A model generated the notes under the pieces. It was not told the origin of the DNA, ran no database searches, and worked only from the letters and a program-made list of their open reading frames with translations. From an uncultured Caryophanales bacterium (GTDB taxonomy: Bacteria; Bacillota_I; Bacilli_A; RFN20; CAG-826), in assembly GCA_946183335.1 (NCBI GenBank), contig CAMGZN010000040.1, positions 1-8,859 on the forward strand: a stretch of 8,859 bases of DNA, given 5' to 3'. Shown in pieces: positions 1 through 5,473 of this stretch; within the stretch, counting starts at the first letter, position 1, and each line of letters starts with the position of its first letter. The translations under genes were made by a program, and so were the position numbers.

Positions 1-104
1 AACTTCTCTCTTCCAAATATAATATTTCAAACATTCAACCAGTTGATATGTTCCCGATGACGTTTCATATTGAATCCGTTGTTTGTTTAAATTTGTATAA
101 ATAA
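1..104 (+). CDS. rlmD: C-terminal tail of 23S rRNA (uracil-C5)-methyltransferase, RlmD/TrmA family (5' end outside window)
   Basis: The third forward frame is open from base 3 to a TAA at 102-104 and encodes the last 33 residues of a protein that starts upstream. It contains IQPVDMFPMTFHIESVV, which matches the conserved C-terminal signature of the RlmD/RumA/TrmA family of SAM-dependent RNA m5U methyltransferases (usually Q-P-V-D-M-F-P-x-T-x-H-x-E-x-V-x-x-L). These enzymes methylate uracil C5 in 23S rRNA or tRNA. The catalytic Cys and SAM-binding motifs lie outside the window, so the exact paralogue (RlmD, RlmCD or TrmA-like) cannot be decided and the symbol is tentative. No hairpin terminator follows before the next gene. 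It probably marks the conserved chromosomal edge of the accessory block beginning at 143. Confidence 0.8.
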   Translation, partial: LLSSKYNISNIQPVDMFPMTFHIESVVCLNLYK

Positions 105-111
105 ATTTGTA
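89..111 (+). repeat. Tandem 9-base direct repeat AAATTTGTA
   Basis: AAATTTGTA occurs at 89-97 and again at 103-111, a 14-base period, directly upstream of and overlapping the candidate -35 box of the XRE gene. It could be a pair of operator half-sites, or simple AT-rich low complexity. Confidence 0.4.
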
Positions 112-136
112 ATTATTACTAAAAAGTAAATAATAT
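107..136 (+). promoter_or_regulatory. Candidate promoter of the XRE regulator gene with a small operator-like inverted repeat
   Basis: TTGTAA at 107-112 (4/6 to the -35 consensus), an 18-base spacer and TAATAT at 131-136 (4/6 to -10) would start transcription near A143, the first base of the ATG. The spacer holds the perfect inverted repeat TTACT-AAAA-AGTAA at 116-129, a plausible autoregulatory site for the XRE protein. The region is extremely AT-rich, so chance matches are likely. Confidence 0.35.
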
Positions 137-142
137 ATAAAT

Positions 143-451
143 ATGAATTACGGGAATCGATTTAAGCGTTATCGCCTTCATAAAGGATATTCTCAAAAAG
201 AAGCTGCAGAATTAATCGGTATTAAAAACTATCAATTGGGTAATTATGAGACTAACCGTAGTGAGCCTAGTATTGATATTCTCAAAAAAATGTCAGTTAT
301 ATATGAAGTAAGCATTGACCGTCTAGTAAATAATGTCCGATTCAAGTCAGAAACGCCACTTAATGAAGATGATAAGCGAATTGATATGGATGAAATCCTA
401 AAAGAACTTAATGAGATGGTAGAAAAAATCAATAATTCTAAAGAGCATTAG
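143..451 (+). CDS. Small XRE-family (Cro/CI-type) helix-turn-helix transcriptional regulator
   Basis: A 102-residue DNA-binding protein. Residues about 6-62 form a Cro/CI-type HTH_3 domain with the typical pattern RxxxGYSQKEAAELIGI, then the recognition-helix region (NYQLGNYETNRSEPS) and the LKKMSVIYEVSIDRLV helix. Residues about 66-102 are a charged, probably helical tail (DEILKELNEMVEKINN) that could dimerise. The ATG at 143 is the only plausible start, and no Shine-Dalgarno is visible in the preceding 20 bases, so the mRNA may be leaderless. It is a single-gene unit closed by a terminator that overlaps its stop codon, and sits at the head of an AT-rich block with a phosphatase unit and an AbiE pair. 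Inference: a local autoregulator of the island. No target can be named from sequence alone. Confidence 0.88.
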   Translation: MNYGNRFKRYRLHKGYSQKEAAELIGIKNYQLGNYETNRSEPSIDILKKMSVIYEVSIDRLVNNVRFKSETPLNEDDKRIDMDEILKELNEMVEKINNSKEH

Positions 452-470
452 TGCTCTTTTTATTTTATTT
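440..470 (+). terminator. Intrinsic terminator of the XRE gene, stop codon in the loop
   Basis: AAAGAGCA (440-447), loop TTAG and TGCTCTTT (452-459) form a perfect 8-bp hairpin followed by a T-rich run (457-470). The XRE stop TAG (449-451) lies in the loop, so the last codons form the left arm. Confidence 0.8.
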
Positions 471-474
471 AACA

Positions 475-543
475 TTAGCAAATATTACAATTTAGCAAAA
501 TATACAAAAATATAATGGTTTTTTCTTTTATTTCTTTTATAAT
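475..543 (+). promoter_or_regulatory. Candidate promoter region of the small-protein/phosphatase unit
   Basis: The 130-base gap before 582 holds two perfect -10 hexamers TATAAT, at 511-516 and 538-543, neither with a convincing -35 box. TTAGCAAA is directly repeated at 475-482 and 492-499 (17-base period), just upstream of the first -10, as a possible regulator site. A T-rich tract runs from 519 to 549. TTGAA-AGAA-TTCAA at 548-561 would lie at or just after a start from the second -10. Transcription must begin about here, because the XRE terminator isolates the unit from upstream. Confidence 0.4.
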
Positions 544-581
544 TTTCTTGAAAGAATTCAAAAAGCACAAGGAGGAATCAT

Positions 582-743
582 ATGGGAAGAAATGCTTTAA
601 GCGATGCTGACTACATCATTCAATTAGTCGATTTTTACTTTAGGATCAAAAATGGAGAAATTAAATGGGAGGGCAAAAAGAATAACGATTGGTTTGATTT
701 CTTGAACAAACAGTTTAGTTCTAACGGGGGGCAAAGCGCATGA
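582..743 (+). CDS. Uncharacterised 53-residue protein, translationally coupled to the phosphatase
   Basis: The ORF starts at ATG 582 behind a strong Shine-Dalgarno AAGGAGG (569-575, 6-base spacing) and ends at TGA 741-743. It overlaps the next gene by four bases (ATGA, 740-743), the classic sign of coupled translation in one operon. The product begins MGRNALSDADYIIQLVDFYF and is rich in aromatics (Y11, F18, Y19, F20, W29, W37, F38, F40, F45) with about equal acidic and basic residues. I see no signal peptide, membrane segment, Cys pair or HTH, and do not recognise a family. The strong SD, stop-start overlap and conserved orientation argue for a real gene. By analogy with other small-gene/enzyme pairs it could be a partner, inhibitor or specificity subunit of the phosphatase; that is inference only. 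Confidence 0.75.
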   Translation: MGRNALSDADYIIQLVDFYFRIKNGEIKWEGKKNNDWFDFLNKQFSSNGGQSA

Positions 744-1627
744 AAAAATATTTTGTTTGTTCGGATATTCATGGATTTTATGAAGAATTTCGTGATTCAT
801 TGAATGAAGCTGGATTCGATAAATATAATCCAGAGCACGTGTTAATTGTTCTTGGCGATCTTTTTGACCGCGGAAATAAACCGTGGGAAGTGTATCAATT
901 TTTGGTTCATATTCCCAAGGAACGTGTCATTCTGATAAAAGGAAATCATGAGTATTTGCTGGAGAAATTAGTTAAAAGGAAGTTTCCATTAGATCACGAT
1001 TATACAAACGGCACATACGGCACATTGGTTGCTTTGTTTAAGGATCCGGAATTAGAAAGAATAAAATGGATTAATGATCATAAAAACAAAATACCAAATG
1101 AAATACTTTATATTCAAAGTTATGATCATTTCTACCACATTCAGGCCCAACTTTATCGTAGTAAAAAGATAAATCAAATATTAAAGTGGTTAAATTCTTC
1201 TAGTTGGTTAAATTGTTATGAACTTGGCCAGTACATTTTTGTTCATTCTTTTATTCCTTTAAAAGTCTCGGAAGAACTTTATGGCGAACCTACTAAATAC
1301 GAATATTTTTCTGATTGGCGAGATTGCCAAGATGAAAAGCTTTGGGAACTATCAACGTGGAATTGCCCTTATCAATTTTACTTGCAGGGGTTATTTGACG
1401 AGGAATTAAAGAAAGGCAAGATTCTCGTTTGTGGTCACTGGCACACATCTGCTTTTTATAACGATTTATTATATAAAGATGACCCAGATAACCAATTAGA
1501 TATTCACACGCAAAACCCTATATTTAAATCTAATAAATATCCTGGTCTAATTGGGTTAGATGCGTGCACGGTTTTAACCAAAAAGGTTAACGTTTTCGTA
1601 ATAAACGAAGACGAATTGAAATTTTAG
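740..1627 (+). CDS. PPP-type metallophosphoesterase (serine/threonine-phosphatase-like)
   Basis: A 295-residue protein with the calcineurin-like phosphoesterase motifs in order: SDIHG (D9, H11), GDLFDRG (D40, D43, R44), KGNHE (N69, H70), FVHSF (H169), CGHWH (H233, H235) and the C-terminal LIGLDACTV strand (D274). D9, H11, D40, N69, H169 and H233 are expected to bind the two metal ions. The GDxxDRG-GNHE pair places it in the PPP branch (protein Ser/Thr phosphatase or ApaH/PrpE-like hydrolase), so substrates could be phosphoproteins or dinucleoside polyphosphates. Residues about 75-160 between GNHE and the third His motif form a long insert rich in Lys, Trp and Tyr. There is no signal peptide, so it is cytosolic. 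Its ATG overlaps the stop of the 53-residue gene, with a G-run (726-731) as weak SD. The substrate cannot be told from sequence; no kinase is nearby. Confidence 0.85.
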   Translation: MKKYFVCSDIHGFYEEFRDSLNEAGFDKYNPEHVLIVLGDLFDRGNKPWEVYQFLVHIPKERVILIKGNHEYLLEKLVKRKFPLDHDYTNGTYGTLVALFKDPELERIKWINDHKNKIPNEILYIQSYDHFYHIQAQLYRSKKINQILKWLNSSSWLNCYELGQYIFVHSFIPLKVSEELYGEPTKYEYFSDWRDCQDEKLWELSTWNCPYQFYLQGLFDEELKKGKILVCGHWHTSAFYNDLLYKDDPDNQLDIHTQNPIFKSNKYPGLIGLDACTVLTKKVNVFVINEDELKF

Positions 1628-1633
1628 GAAAAA

Positions 1634-1673
1634 CTAGGTGTTTCTTGACAAAAGACCTAGAAAAACATAAATT
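1634..1673 (+). promoter_or_regulatory. AbiE promoter overlapped by an imperfect inverted repeat (likely AbiEi operator)
   Basis: A consensus -35 TTGACA (1645-1650), a 17-base spacer and TAAATT (1668-1673, 4/6 to -10) predict transcription starting near A1680, which is the A of an ATG. The inverted repeat CTAGGTGTTT (1634-1643) / AAAGACCTAG (1651-1660), 10-bp arms with one mismatch and a 7-base centre, brackets the -35 box. AbiEi antitoxins of characterised AbiE systems repress their own operon by binding inverted repeats at the promoter, so this is the expected place for the operator. There is no T-run after it, so it is not a convincing terminator for the phosphatase gene. Confidence 0.65.
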
Positions 1674-1679
1674 ATGGGT

Positions 1680-2225
1680 ATGGTTTATACGACAAAGGAA
1701 TTATTAAAAAAAGGCGAAACCGAATATTCTATTCGCAAAAAACTTCTTAATGGTTCATATAAGAAAGTTGAAAGAGGAGTTTATTCTGACAGCGATAGAA
1801 AGGTGTTTTTTGATGAGGAGTATTATTCGAAAAAATATCCAAATGCCGTATTAACTGGTTTATCAGCTTTTGCACTATATGATTTAACAGACCATATCCC
1901 ACATTATCATTATTTTGCTACAGCGCAACATAGTTTCCCGATTAGAAGATCCGATATTAAACAATCATATCAAGATCCATCCTTTTTAAATGTTGGTGTT
2001 GTAGAGAAAAAAATCGGTGGAATGGTTGTTAGAATCTACGACTTAGAACGATTATTCATTGAATTATTAAGATTAAAGGAAAGATACTCTCCAGATGTCT
2101 ATTACGAAGTTTTAAATTCGTTTAGAAATATTAAAGACTCCATCGATTTTTACAAACTGAATCATTACTTGGATTATTTTCCAAATAAAGATTCGTTGCT
2201 AGAAAAAATCATGGAGGTAATTTAA
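1680..2225 (+). CDS. abiEi: AbiEi-type antitoxin / transcriptional repressor of the type IV AbiE toxin-antitoxin pair
   Basis: With this start the protein has 181 residues. It opens with a short winged-helix region (YTTKELLKKG...YSIRKKLLNGSYKKVERGVYS), typical of AbiEi N-termini, followed by the family-like LTGLSAFALYDLTDHIP segment and the YDLERLFIELLR helix, counterpart of the usual ERTxxDLL motif. Known AbiEi proteins neutralise the AbiEii nucleotidyltransferase without stable complex formation and repress their own promoter. An ATG at 1674 would add only Met-Gly; I prefer 1680 because the promoter predicts a transcript start there and neither ATG has a Shine-Dalgarno. The stop TAA overlaps the toxin ATG by one base (TAATG), so the two are cotranslated. 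Family call is firm; the exact start is less so. Confidence 0.85.
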   Translation: MVYTTKELLKKGETEYSIRKKLLNGSYKKVERGVYSDSDRKVFFDEEYYSKKYPNAVLTGLSAFALYDLTDHIPHYHYFATAQHSFPIRRSDIKQSYQDPSFLNVGVVEKKIGGMVVRIYDLERLFIELLRLKERYSPDVYYEVLNSFRNIKDSIDFYKLNHYLDYFPNKDSLLEKIMEVI

Positions 2226-3028
2226 TGCATATAGATGATTTATTAAGTAAGTATTCTCAAAGAGGATATTCTTTAAACGACGCAAGAAACCTTGCTGCTG
2301 AGCAAATAATTTTAGAAAAAATTGAACGCTCTGAATTTTGTTCTAAAGTTACGCTCAAAGGCGGAATTGTGATGTTTCAAATTACTAATTATGAGCGAAC
2401 AGTAACAAAGGATATTGATATAGATTTTATGAAATATCCGCTAACTGAACCAAGTATATATAATTTTATCGACTGTTTAAATAAGATTAATGATGGCTTC
2501 AAGTTGGATATTATTACAAAACCAACGCACCTTCATCAGGAAGATTATTCTGGTTTTCGTGTTTTTGTTCGAATAGTTGATAAAAATAAAAGCCTCATTA
2601 ATTTTAAATTGGATATCGGTGTTCATCCTTATTATGAAATTAGCCAAAAATATTTAGAATATTCATGTTTTGATGAAGGAAGATCATTACTTTTGATGGT
2701 TAATTCTTGCGAGCAAATATTTGTTGAAAAACTAATTGCTTTGGCAAAAATCGGCGAATCAACAACAAGATATAAAGATATTTTCGATATTTACTATCTA
2801 ATCGTTAATCGCAAAATACATATCGGAATTGTTCGTAAAATGATTAGGTTTTATCTTTCGCACATGAATAAGGAATATAACACTAATGTATTTAAAAACG
2901 ACATTTTAAATGTGTTGAACAACAAAATGTTTTTGTCCAAATTAATAAATATGAAGTCGTATTGGCTTAACGAAGATTTAAATAAAATTATTCAAACAAT
3001 AAAAGATTATCTAAACAGAATTTGCTAA
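2225..3028 (+). CDS. abiEii: AbiEii/AbiGii-type toxin, nucleotidyltransferase (DUF1814 family)
   Basis: A 267-residue minimal nucleotidyltransferase. Motif I is LKGG (K45-G46-G47) followed by TKDIDID (D63, D65, D67), the predicted metal-binding acidic cluster. Motif II is KLD (K128, D130). Motif III lies in EQIFVEKLIALAK (E163, K169), and motif IV in TRYKDIFDIYYL (R182, K184, D185, D188). All four conserved blocks are present, so the toxin looks intact. Characterised relatives block growth by transferring nucleotides, for example to tRNA 3' ends in mycobacterial MenT toxins, and AbiE gives abortive infection against phage. GGAGG at 2213-2217 lies 7 bases before the ATG, inside the antitoxin gene, and the 1-base overlap with abiEi suits fixed antitoxin:toxin stoichiometry. 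The RNA target and phage range of this copy are unknown. Confidence 0.92.
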   Translation: MHIDDLLSKYSQRGYSLNDARNLAAEQIILEKIERSEFCSKVTLKGGIVMFQITNYERTVTKDIDIDFMKYPLTEPSIYNFIDCLNKINDGFKLDIITKPTHLHQEDYSGFRVFVRIVDKNKSLINFKLDIGVHPYYEISQKYLEYSCFDEGRSLLLMVNSCEQIFVEKLIALAKIGESTTRYKDIFDIYYLIVNRKIHIGIVRKMIRFYLSHMNKEYNTNVFKNDILNVLNNKMFLSKLINMKSYWLNEDLNKIIQTIKDYLNRIC

Positions 3029-3030
3029 TG

Positions 3031-3047
3031 TTTGTTAAAATAACAAA
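3031..3047 (+). promoter_or_regulatory. 17-base palindrome with a candidate -10 box before the aquaporin gene
   Basis: TTTGTTA-AAA-TAACAAA is a perfect 7-3-7 inverted repeat in the 37-base gap between the toxin stop and the aquaporin ATG. TAAAAT at 3036-3041 (5/6 to -10) lies across its centre, with no good -35, and would give an 18-base leader carrying the SD. It may be an operator/promoter for the aquaporin, but the AT-richness makes chance possible. The gap has no terminator, so read-through from abiEii is also possible. Confidence 0.35.
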
Positions 3048-3065
3048 TGTAAAGGAGGTTTTCAT

Positions 3066-3779
3066 ATGTTTAAAAAACTCGTTGCCGAATTTTTTGCAAC
3101 AATGATCCTTGTGGTCGTTGGTTGTGGTGTGGCAATTGGTGTTGGATGCGGTGATACCGGTGGTATTGTTGCTACAGCAGCCGCCTTTGGTGTTTCCATT
3201 GTCATCTTAGCCTACACTGTTGGCCAAATTAGTGGCGGACATGCTAACCCAGCGGTTTCACTCGCGATGGCCATTAGAGGAGATATCACTTGGAAAGAAT
3301 TCTGCGCTTATGTTTGTGCCCAAGTTTGTGGTGCGTTAGTTGGTAGTGGAATTCTTGCTTTGATGTTCTTCACAGTTAAAGCCACAGGAAACAACTCATT
3401 AGACGCGATTCAAGCTGGTCTAAAAGCTTCCGACTACAACTTTGGTGTTGTTGCTTTGGGCTTACTCGTTGAAGTTGTCTTAACATTCTTATTTGTTTTA
3501 GCTGTTTTAGGCGCGACAAGCAAGAAAGAACACGGACACGCGACAGGCATCATTATTGGTTTAGCTTTATTTGGTGTTCACCTTTTAGGCATTCCATTAA
3601 CTGGTACATCTGTAAACCCTGCTCGTGCATTCAGCGCAATCATCTTCAGAATGTTTGATAGCTCTGCCAATGCTGGTCATTTAGCCTTAACACTCATCGC
3701 AGTTGTTGTTGGACCACTCGTTGGTGCCACTCTTGCTGCATGGCTTTGGAAAGTGCTCAAAGGCAAAGAAGAAAAATAA
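3066..3779 (+). CDS. aqpZ: Aquaporin Z-type water channel (MIP family)
   Basis: A 237-residue integral membrane protein with the MIP fold of six membrane helices and two half-helices. Both NPA boxes are present: GGHANPAVS (N61-P62-A63) and SVNPARAF (N184-P185-A186). Compared with E. coli AqpZ, the aromatic/arginine filter residues F43, H174, T183 and R189 correspond to F41, H172, T181 and R187 here, all conserved. This predicts a water channel rather than a GlpF-type glycerol facilitator, which has Trp, Gly, Phe and Arg. The start MFKKLVAEFF matches AqpZ N-termini and is preceded by a near-ideal SD, AAAGGAGG (3051-3058, 7-base spacing). Base composition is clearly richer in G+C than the abiE genes upstream, consistent with a resident gene beside an acquired block. 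It is convergent with the 3864-5348 gene and ends at a shared terminator. Confidence 0.93.
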   Translation: MFKKLVAEFFATMILVVVGCGVAIGVGCGDTGGIVATAAAFGVSIVILAYTVGQISGGHANPAVSLAMAIRGDITWKEFCAYVCAQVCGALVGSGILALMFFTVKATGNNSLDAIQAGLKASDYNFGVVALGLLVEVVLTFLFVLAVLGATSKKEHGHATGIIIGLALFGVHLLGIPLTGTSVNPARAFSAIIFRMFDSSANAGHLALTLIAVVVGPLVGATLAAWLWKVLKGKEEK

Positions 3780-3822
3780 TTTAGATTTGCTAGAATTATC
3801 CAAGAATTGCTGGATAAAATAG

Positions 3823-3857
3823 AAAAAATTGTGTCGTTTATGCGGCACAATTTTTTT
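3823..3857. terminator. Bidirectional intrinsic terminator between convergent genes
   Basis: AAAAAATTGTGTCG (3823-3836), loop TTTATG and CGGCACAATTTTTT (3843-3856) form a 14-bp stem with one G-U pair, followed by T-runs. The A-run on the left becomes a U-tail on the opposite strand, so it can end both the aquaporin mRNA (+) and the DUF1846 mRNA (-). A weaker inverted repeat TTATCC/GGATAA precedes it at 3796-3801/3812-3817. Confidence 0.9.
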
Positions 3858-3863
3858 CTTATT

Positions 3864-5348
3864 TTATCCTTTGAAATATAAACGTCTTTGGTAGTTAATT
3901 GGTTCTTCCGTAACATTAATTCCAAGAGACTTTAATGTGCTTCGATCAACCTCAGAAAGAATGGTTGTTGAGTGTAATTCCGAACCTTTTAACTTTGGAA
4001 GTTGTTTGAGTGCTAGTTCCGCGAGTGGATTGGTATTTGCTTGAATTGATAATGCGAGAAGAATCTCTTCAGCGCGTAATCGAACGTGTGTCTTATGGAA
4101 GTGCACAACTTTAAGTTCCTTCACAGGTTCGATGACGCTTGGAGAGAGTAGATAAATTGATTTATCGATCTTCGCAAGACTCTTCAGAGTGTTGAGAAGT
4201 AAAGCAGCAGACGCTCCAAGAAGAGATGAACGATGTCCAGTGATAATCTTGCCATTAGGTAGTTCAATCGCTTCGCTTGGCTCATGCTCTTTTGCTTCGG
4301 CCTCAAGCGCCTTTGCAACACACTTACGATCTTCTGGATGGACATCAGCCTTATTCATTAGCATCTCCATCTTCTCTAATGCTTCTTCGGGGAGTTTACC
4401 CAAGAAGATCTTAGTTCTTGTATCGTAGTATCTTCGAACAATCTCACGTTTGGATGCACTGATGACTTTATGTTCATCTTTAATCGCGTATCCAACCATG
4501 TTGACACCCATATCAGTCGGAGAGAAATATGGAGATTCTCCATAAATCTTCTCGAAGATGGCCTTTAATAAAGGAAATACTTCGACATCACGATTGTAGT
4601 TAACAGTCGTGACACCATATTTCTCAAGATGGAATGGGTCAATCATGTTAACGTCATTTAAATCAACAGTCGCCGCTTCATAAGCGAGGTTGACCTGGTG
4701 ATTTAAAGGAAGATTCCAAACTGGGAATGTTTCGTATTTGGCATAACCCGCACGAACACCATTTTTGTTATCAAGATAGATTTGAGATAGGCAGGTCGCC
4801 ATCTTACCACTACCTGGTCCAGGTGCGGTAACAACGACTAAAGGTCGTGTCGTTTGAACATATTCGTTTCTACCTAATCCCTCATCTGAAACAATGAGAG
4901 GAATATTACGTGGATATCCATTAATTTGATACGACTTATAAACATTCATTCCATTGTTTTTAAGTTTTAATTCAAATTCATGGATATTCGCTAGATCCTG
5001 ATAGAAGGATATAACGACACTTGAGACATATAAGCCAACGTCTTTATATGTATCAATTAAACGTAATACTTCCTCTTGGTATGTAATACCTAAGTCAGCA
5101 CGCATCTTGTTTGTATTAATATCATTCGCGTTAACAACAATTAAGACTTCGGCTTTGTCTTTAATTCCTAAAAGCATCTGGAGTTTTGTATCTGGTTCAA
5201 AACCAGGCAAAACGCGGGATGCGTGATAATCATCAAAAAGCTTTCCCCCAAATTCGAGGTAGAGTTTATCTCCAAACTTCTCAATTCTTTTAAGAATGTT
5301 TTCTCTTTGAATTTTTAAATATAAATTCTTGTCAAAAGGGGTTTTCAT
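3864..5348 (-). CDS. UPF0371 / DUF1846 family protein
   Basis: A 494-residue cytosolic protein recognisable as DUF1846/UPF0371 from its N-terminus (MKTPFDKNLYLKIQRENI, then LEFGGKLFDDYHASRVLPGF at 31-50) and full family length. Other visible blocks are EVLIVVNANDI (67-77), TAPGPGSGKMATC (174-186), which resembles a phosphate-binding GxGSGK loop, a VFPLLKAIF segment and LPNGKIITGHRSSLLGASAA (363-382). The family is widespread in Firmicutes and Actinobacteria and has structures, but to my knowledge no assigned reaction; the Gly-rich loop suggests nucleotide or phosphate binding. The Shine-Dalgarno is weak (AGGA at 5360-5363, 11 bases before the ATG). It follows the uracil permease gene on the same strand but is separated by a terminator and has its own candidate promoter, so a shared role cannot be claimed. 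Confidence 0.9.
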   Translation of the reverse strand: MKTPFDKNLYLKIQRENILKRIEKFGDKLYLEFGGKLFDDYHASRVLPGFEPDTKLQMLLGIKDKAEVLIVVNANDINTNKMRADLGITYQEEVLRLIDTYKDVGLYVSSVVISFYQDLANIHEFELKLKNNGMNVYKSYQINGYPRNIPLIVSDEGLGRNEYVQTTRPLVVVTAPGPGSGKMATCLSQIYLDNKNGVRAGYAKYETFPVWNLPLNHQVNLAYEAATVDLNDVNMIDPFHLEKYGVTTVNYNRDVEVFPLLKAIFEKIYGESPYFSPTDMGVNMVGYAIKDEHKVISASKREIVRRYYDTRTKIFLGKLPEEALEKMEMLMNKADVHPEDRKCVAKALEAEAKEHEPSEAIELPNGKIITGHRSSLLGASAALLLNTLKSLAKIDKSIYLLSPSVIEPVKELKVVHFHKTHVRLRAEEILLALSIQANTNPLAELALKQLPKLKGSELHSTTILSEVDRSTLKSLGINVTEEPINYQRRLYFKG

Positions 5349-5372
5349 AATGATGATTTTCCTAATTTATGT

Positions 5373-5406
5373 TTGATATTATATATCAATAAAGCGGAAA
5401 AATCAT
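5373..5406 (-). promoter_or_regulatory. Candidate promoter of the DUF1846 gene with palindrome over the -10 box
   Basis: On the - strand a perfect TATAAT lies at 5383-5378, with a poor -35 (ATGATT, 5406-5401) at 17-base spacing, predicting a start near 5371 and a leader of about 22 bases. The -10 lies within the 17-base palindrome TTGATAT-TAT-ATATCAA (5373-5389), a possible repressor site. Confidence 0.5.
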
Positions 5407-5407
5407 C

Positions 5408-5432
5408 AGTCAAATGAAAAACTTTTTTGACT
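5408..5432. repeat. Inverted repeat AGTCAAA / TTTGACT
   Basis: Perfect 7-bp arms at 5408-5414 and 5426-5432 flank an 11-base centre, between the permease terminator and the DUF1846 promoter. The arms contain TTGACT, a -35-like hexamer, on both strands, but no -10 is at suitable distance for the - strand copy. It may be an operator or a weak hairpin. Confidence 0.4.
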
Positions 5433-5442
5433 AACGAAAAAG

Positions 5443-5473
5443 AAAAAATAGCTGTGATTTGCTAGCTATTTTT
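5443..5473 (-). terminator. Intrinsic terminator of the uracil permease gene, overlapping its stop codon
   Basis: On the - strand AAAAATAGCT (5473-5464), a 10-base loop and AGCTATTTTT (5453-5444) form a perfect 10-bp stem with a U-rich tail (to about 5437). The permease stop TAG (5468-5466) lies within the first arm, so terminator and coding sequence overlap. Confidence 0.85.

Noticed and set aside
452..581. Small RNA or riboswitch in the gap before the small-protein gene
   Set aside because: The gap is T- and A-rich with only short repeats (TTAGCAAA twice) and a 5-bp inverted repeat; no stable hairpin or known aptamer pattern is visible.
1634..1660. Inverted repeat read as a terminator for the phosphatase gene
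   Set aside because: The stem is followed by AAAAACATAAATT rather than a T-run, and it surrounds a perfect -35 hexamer, so an operator role fits better.
3677..3925. Open frame on the - strand across the aquaporin end and the convergent terminator
   Set aside because: It crosses the bidirectional terminator, is antisense to the conserved aquaporin 3' end, and its product resembles no family. It is a shadow frame.
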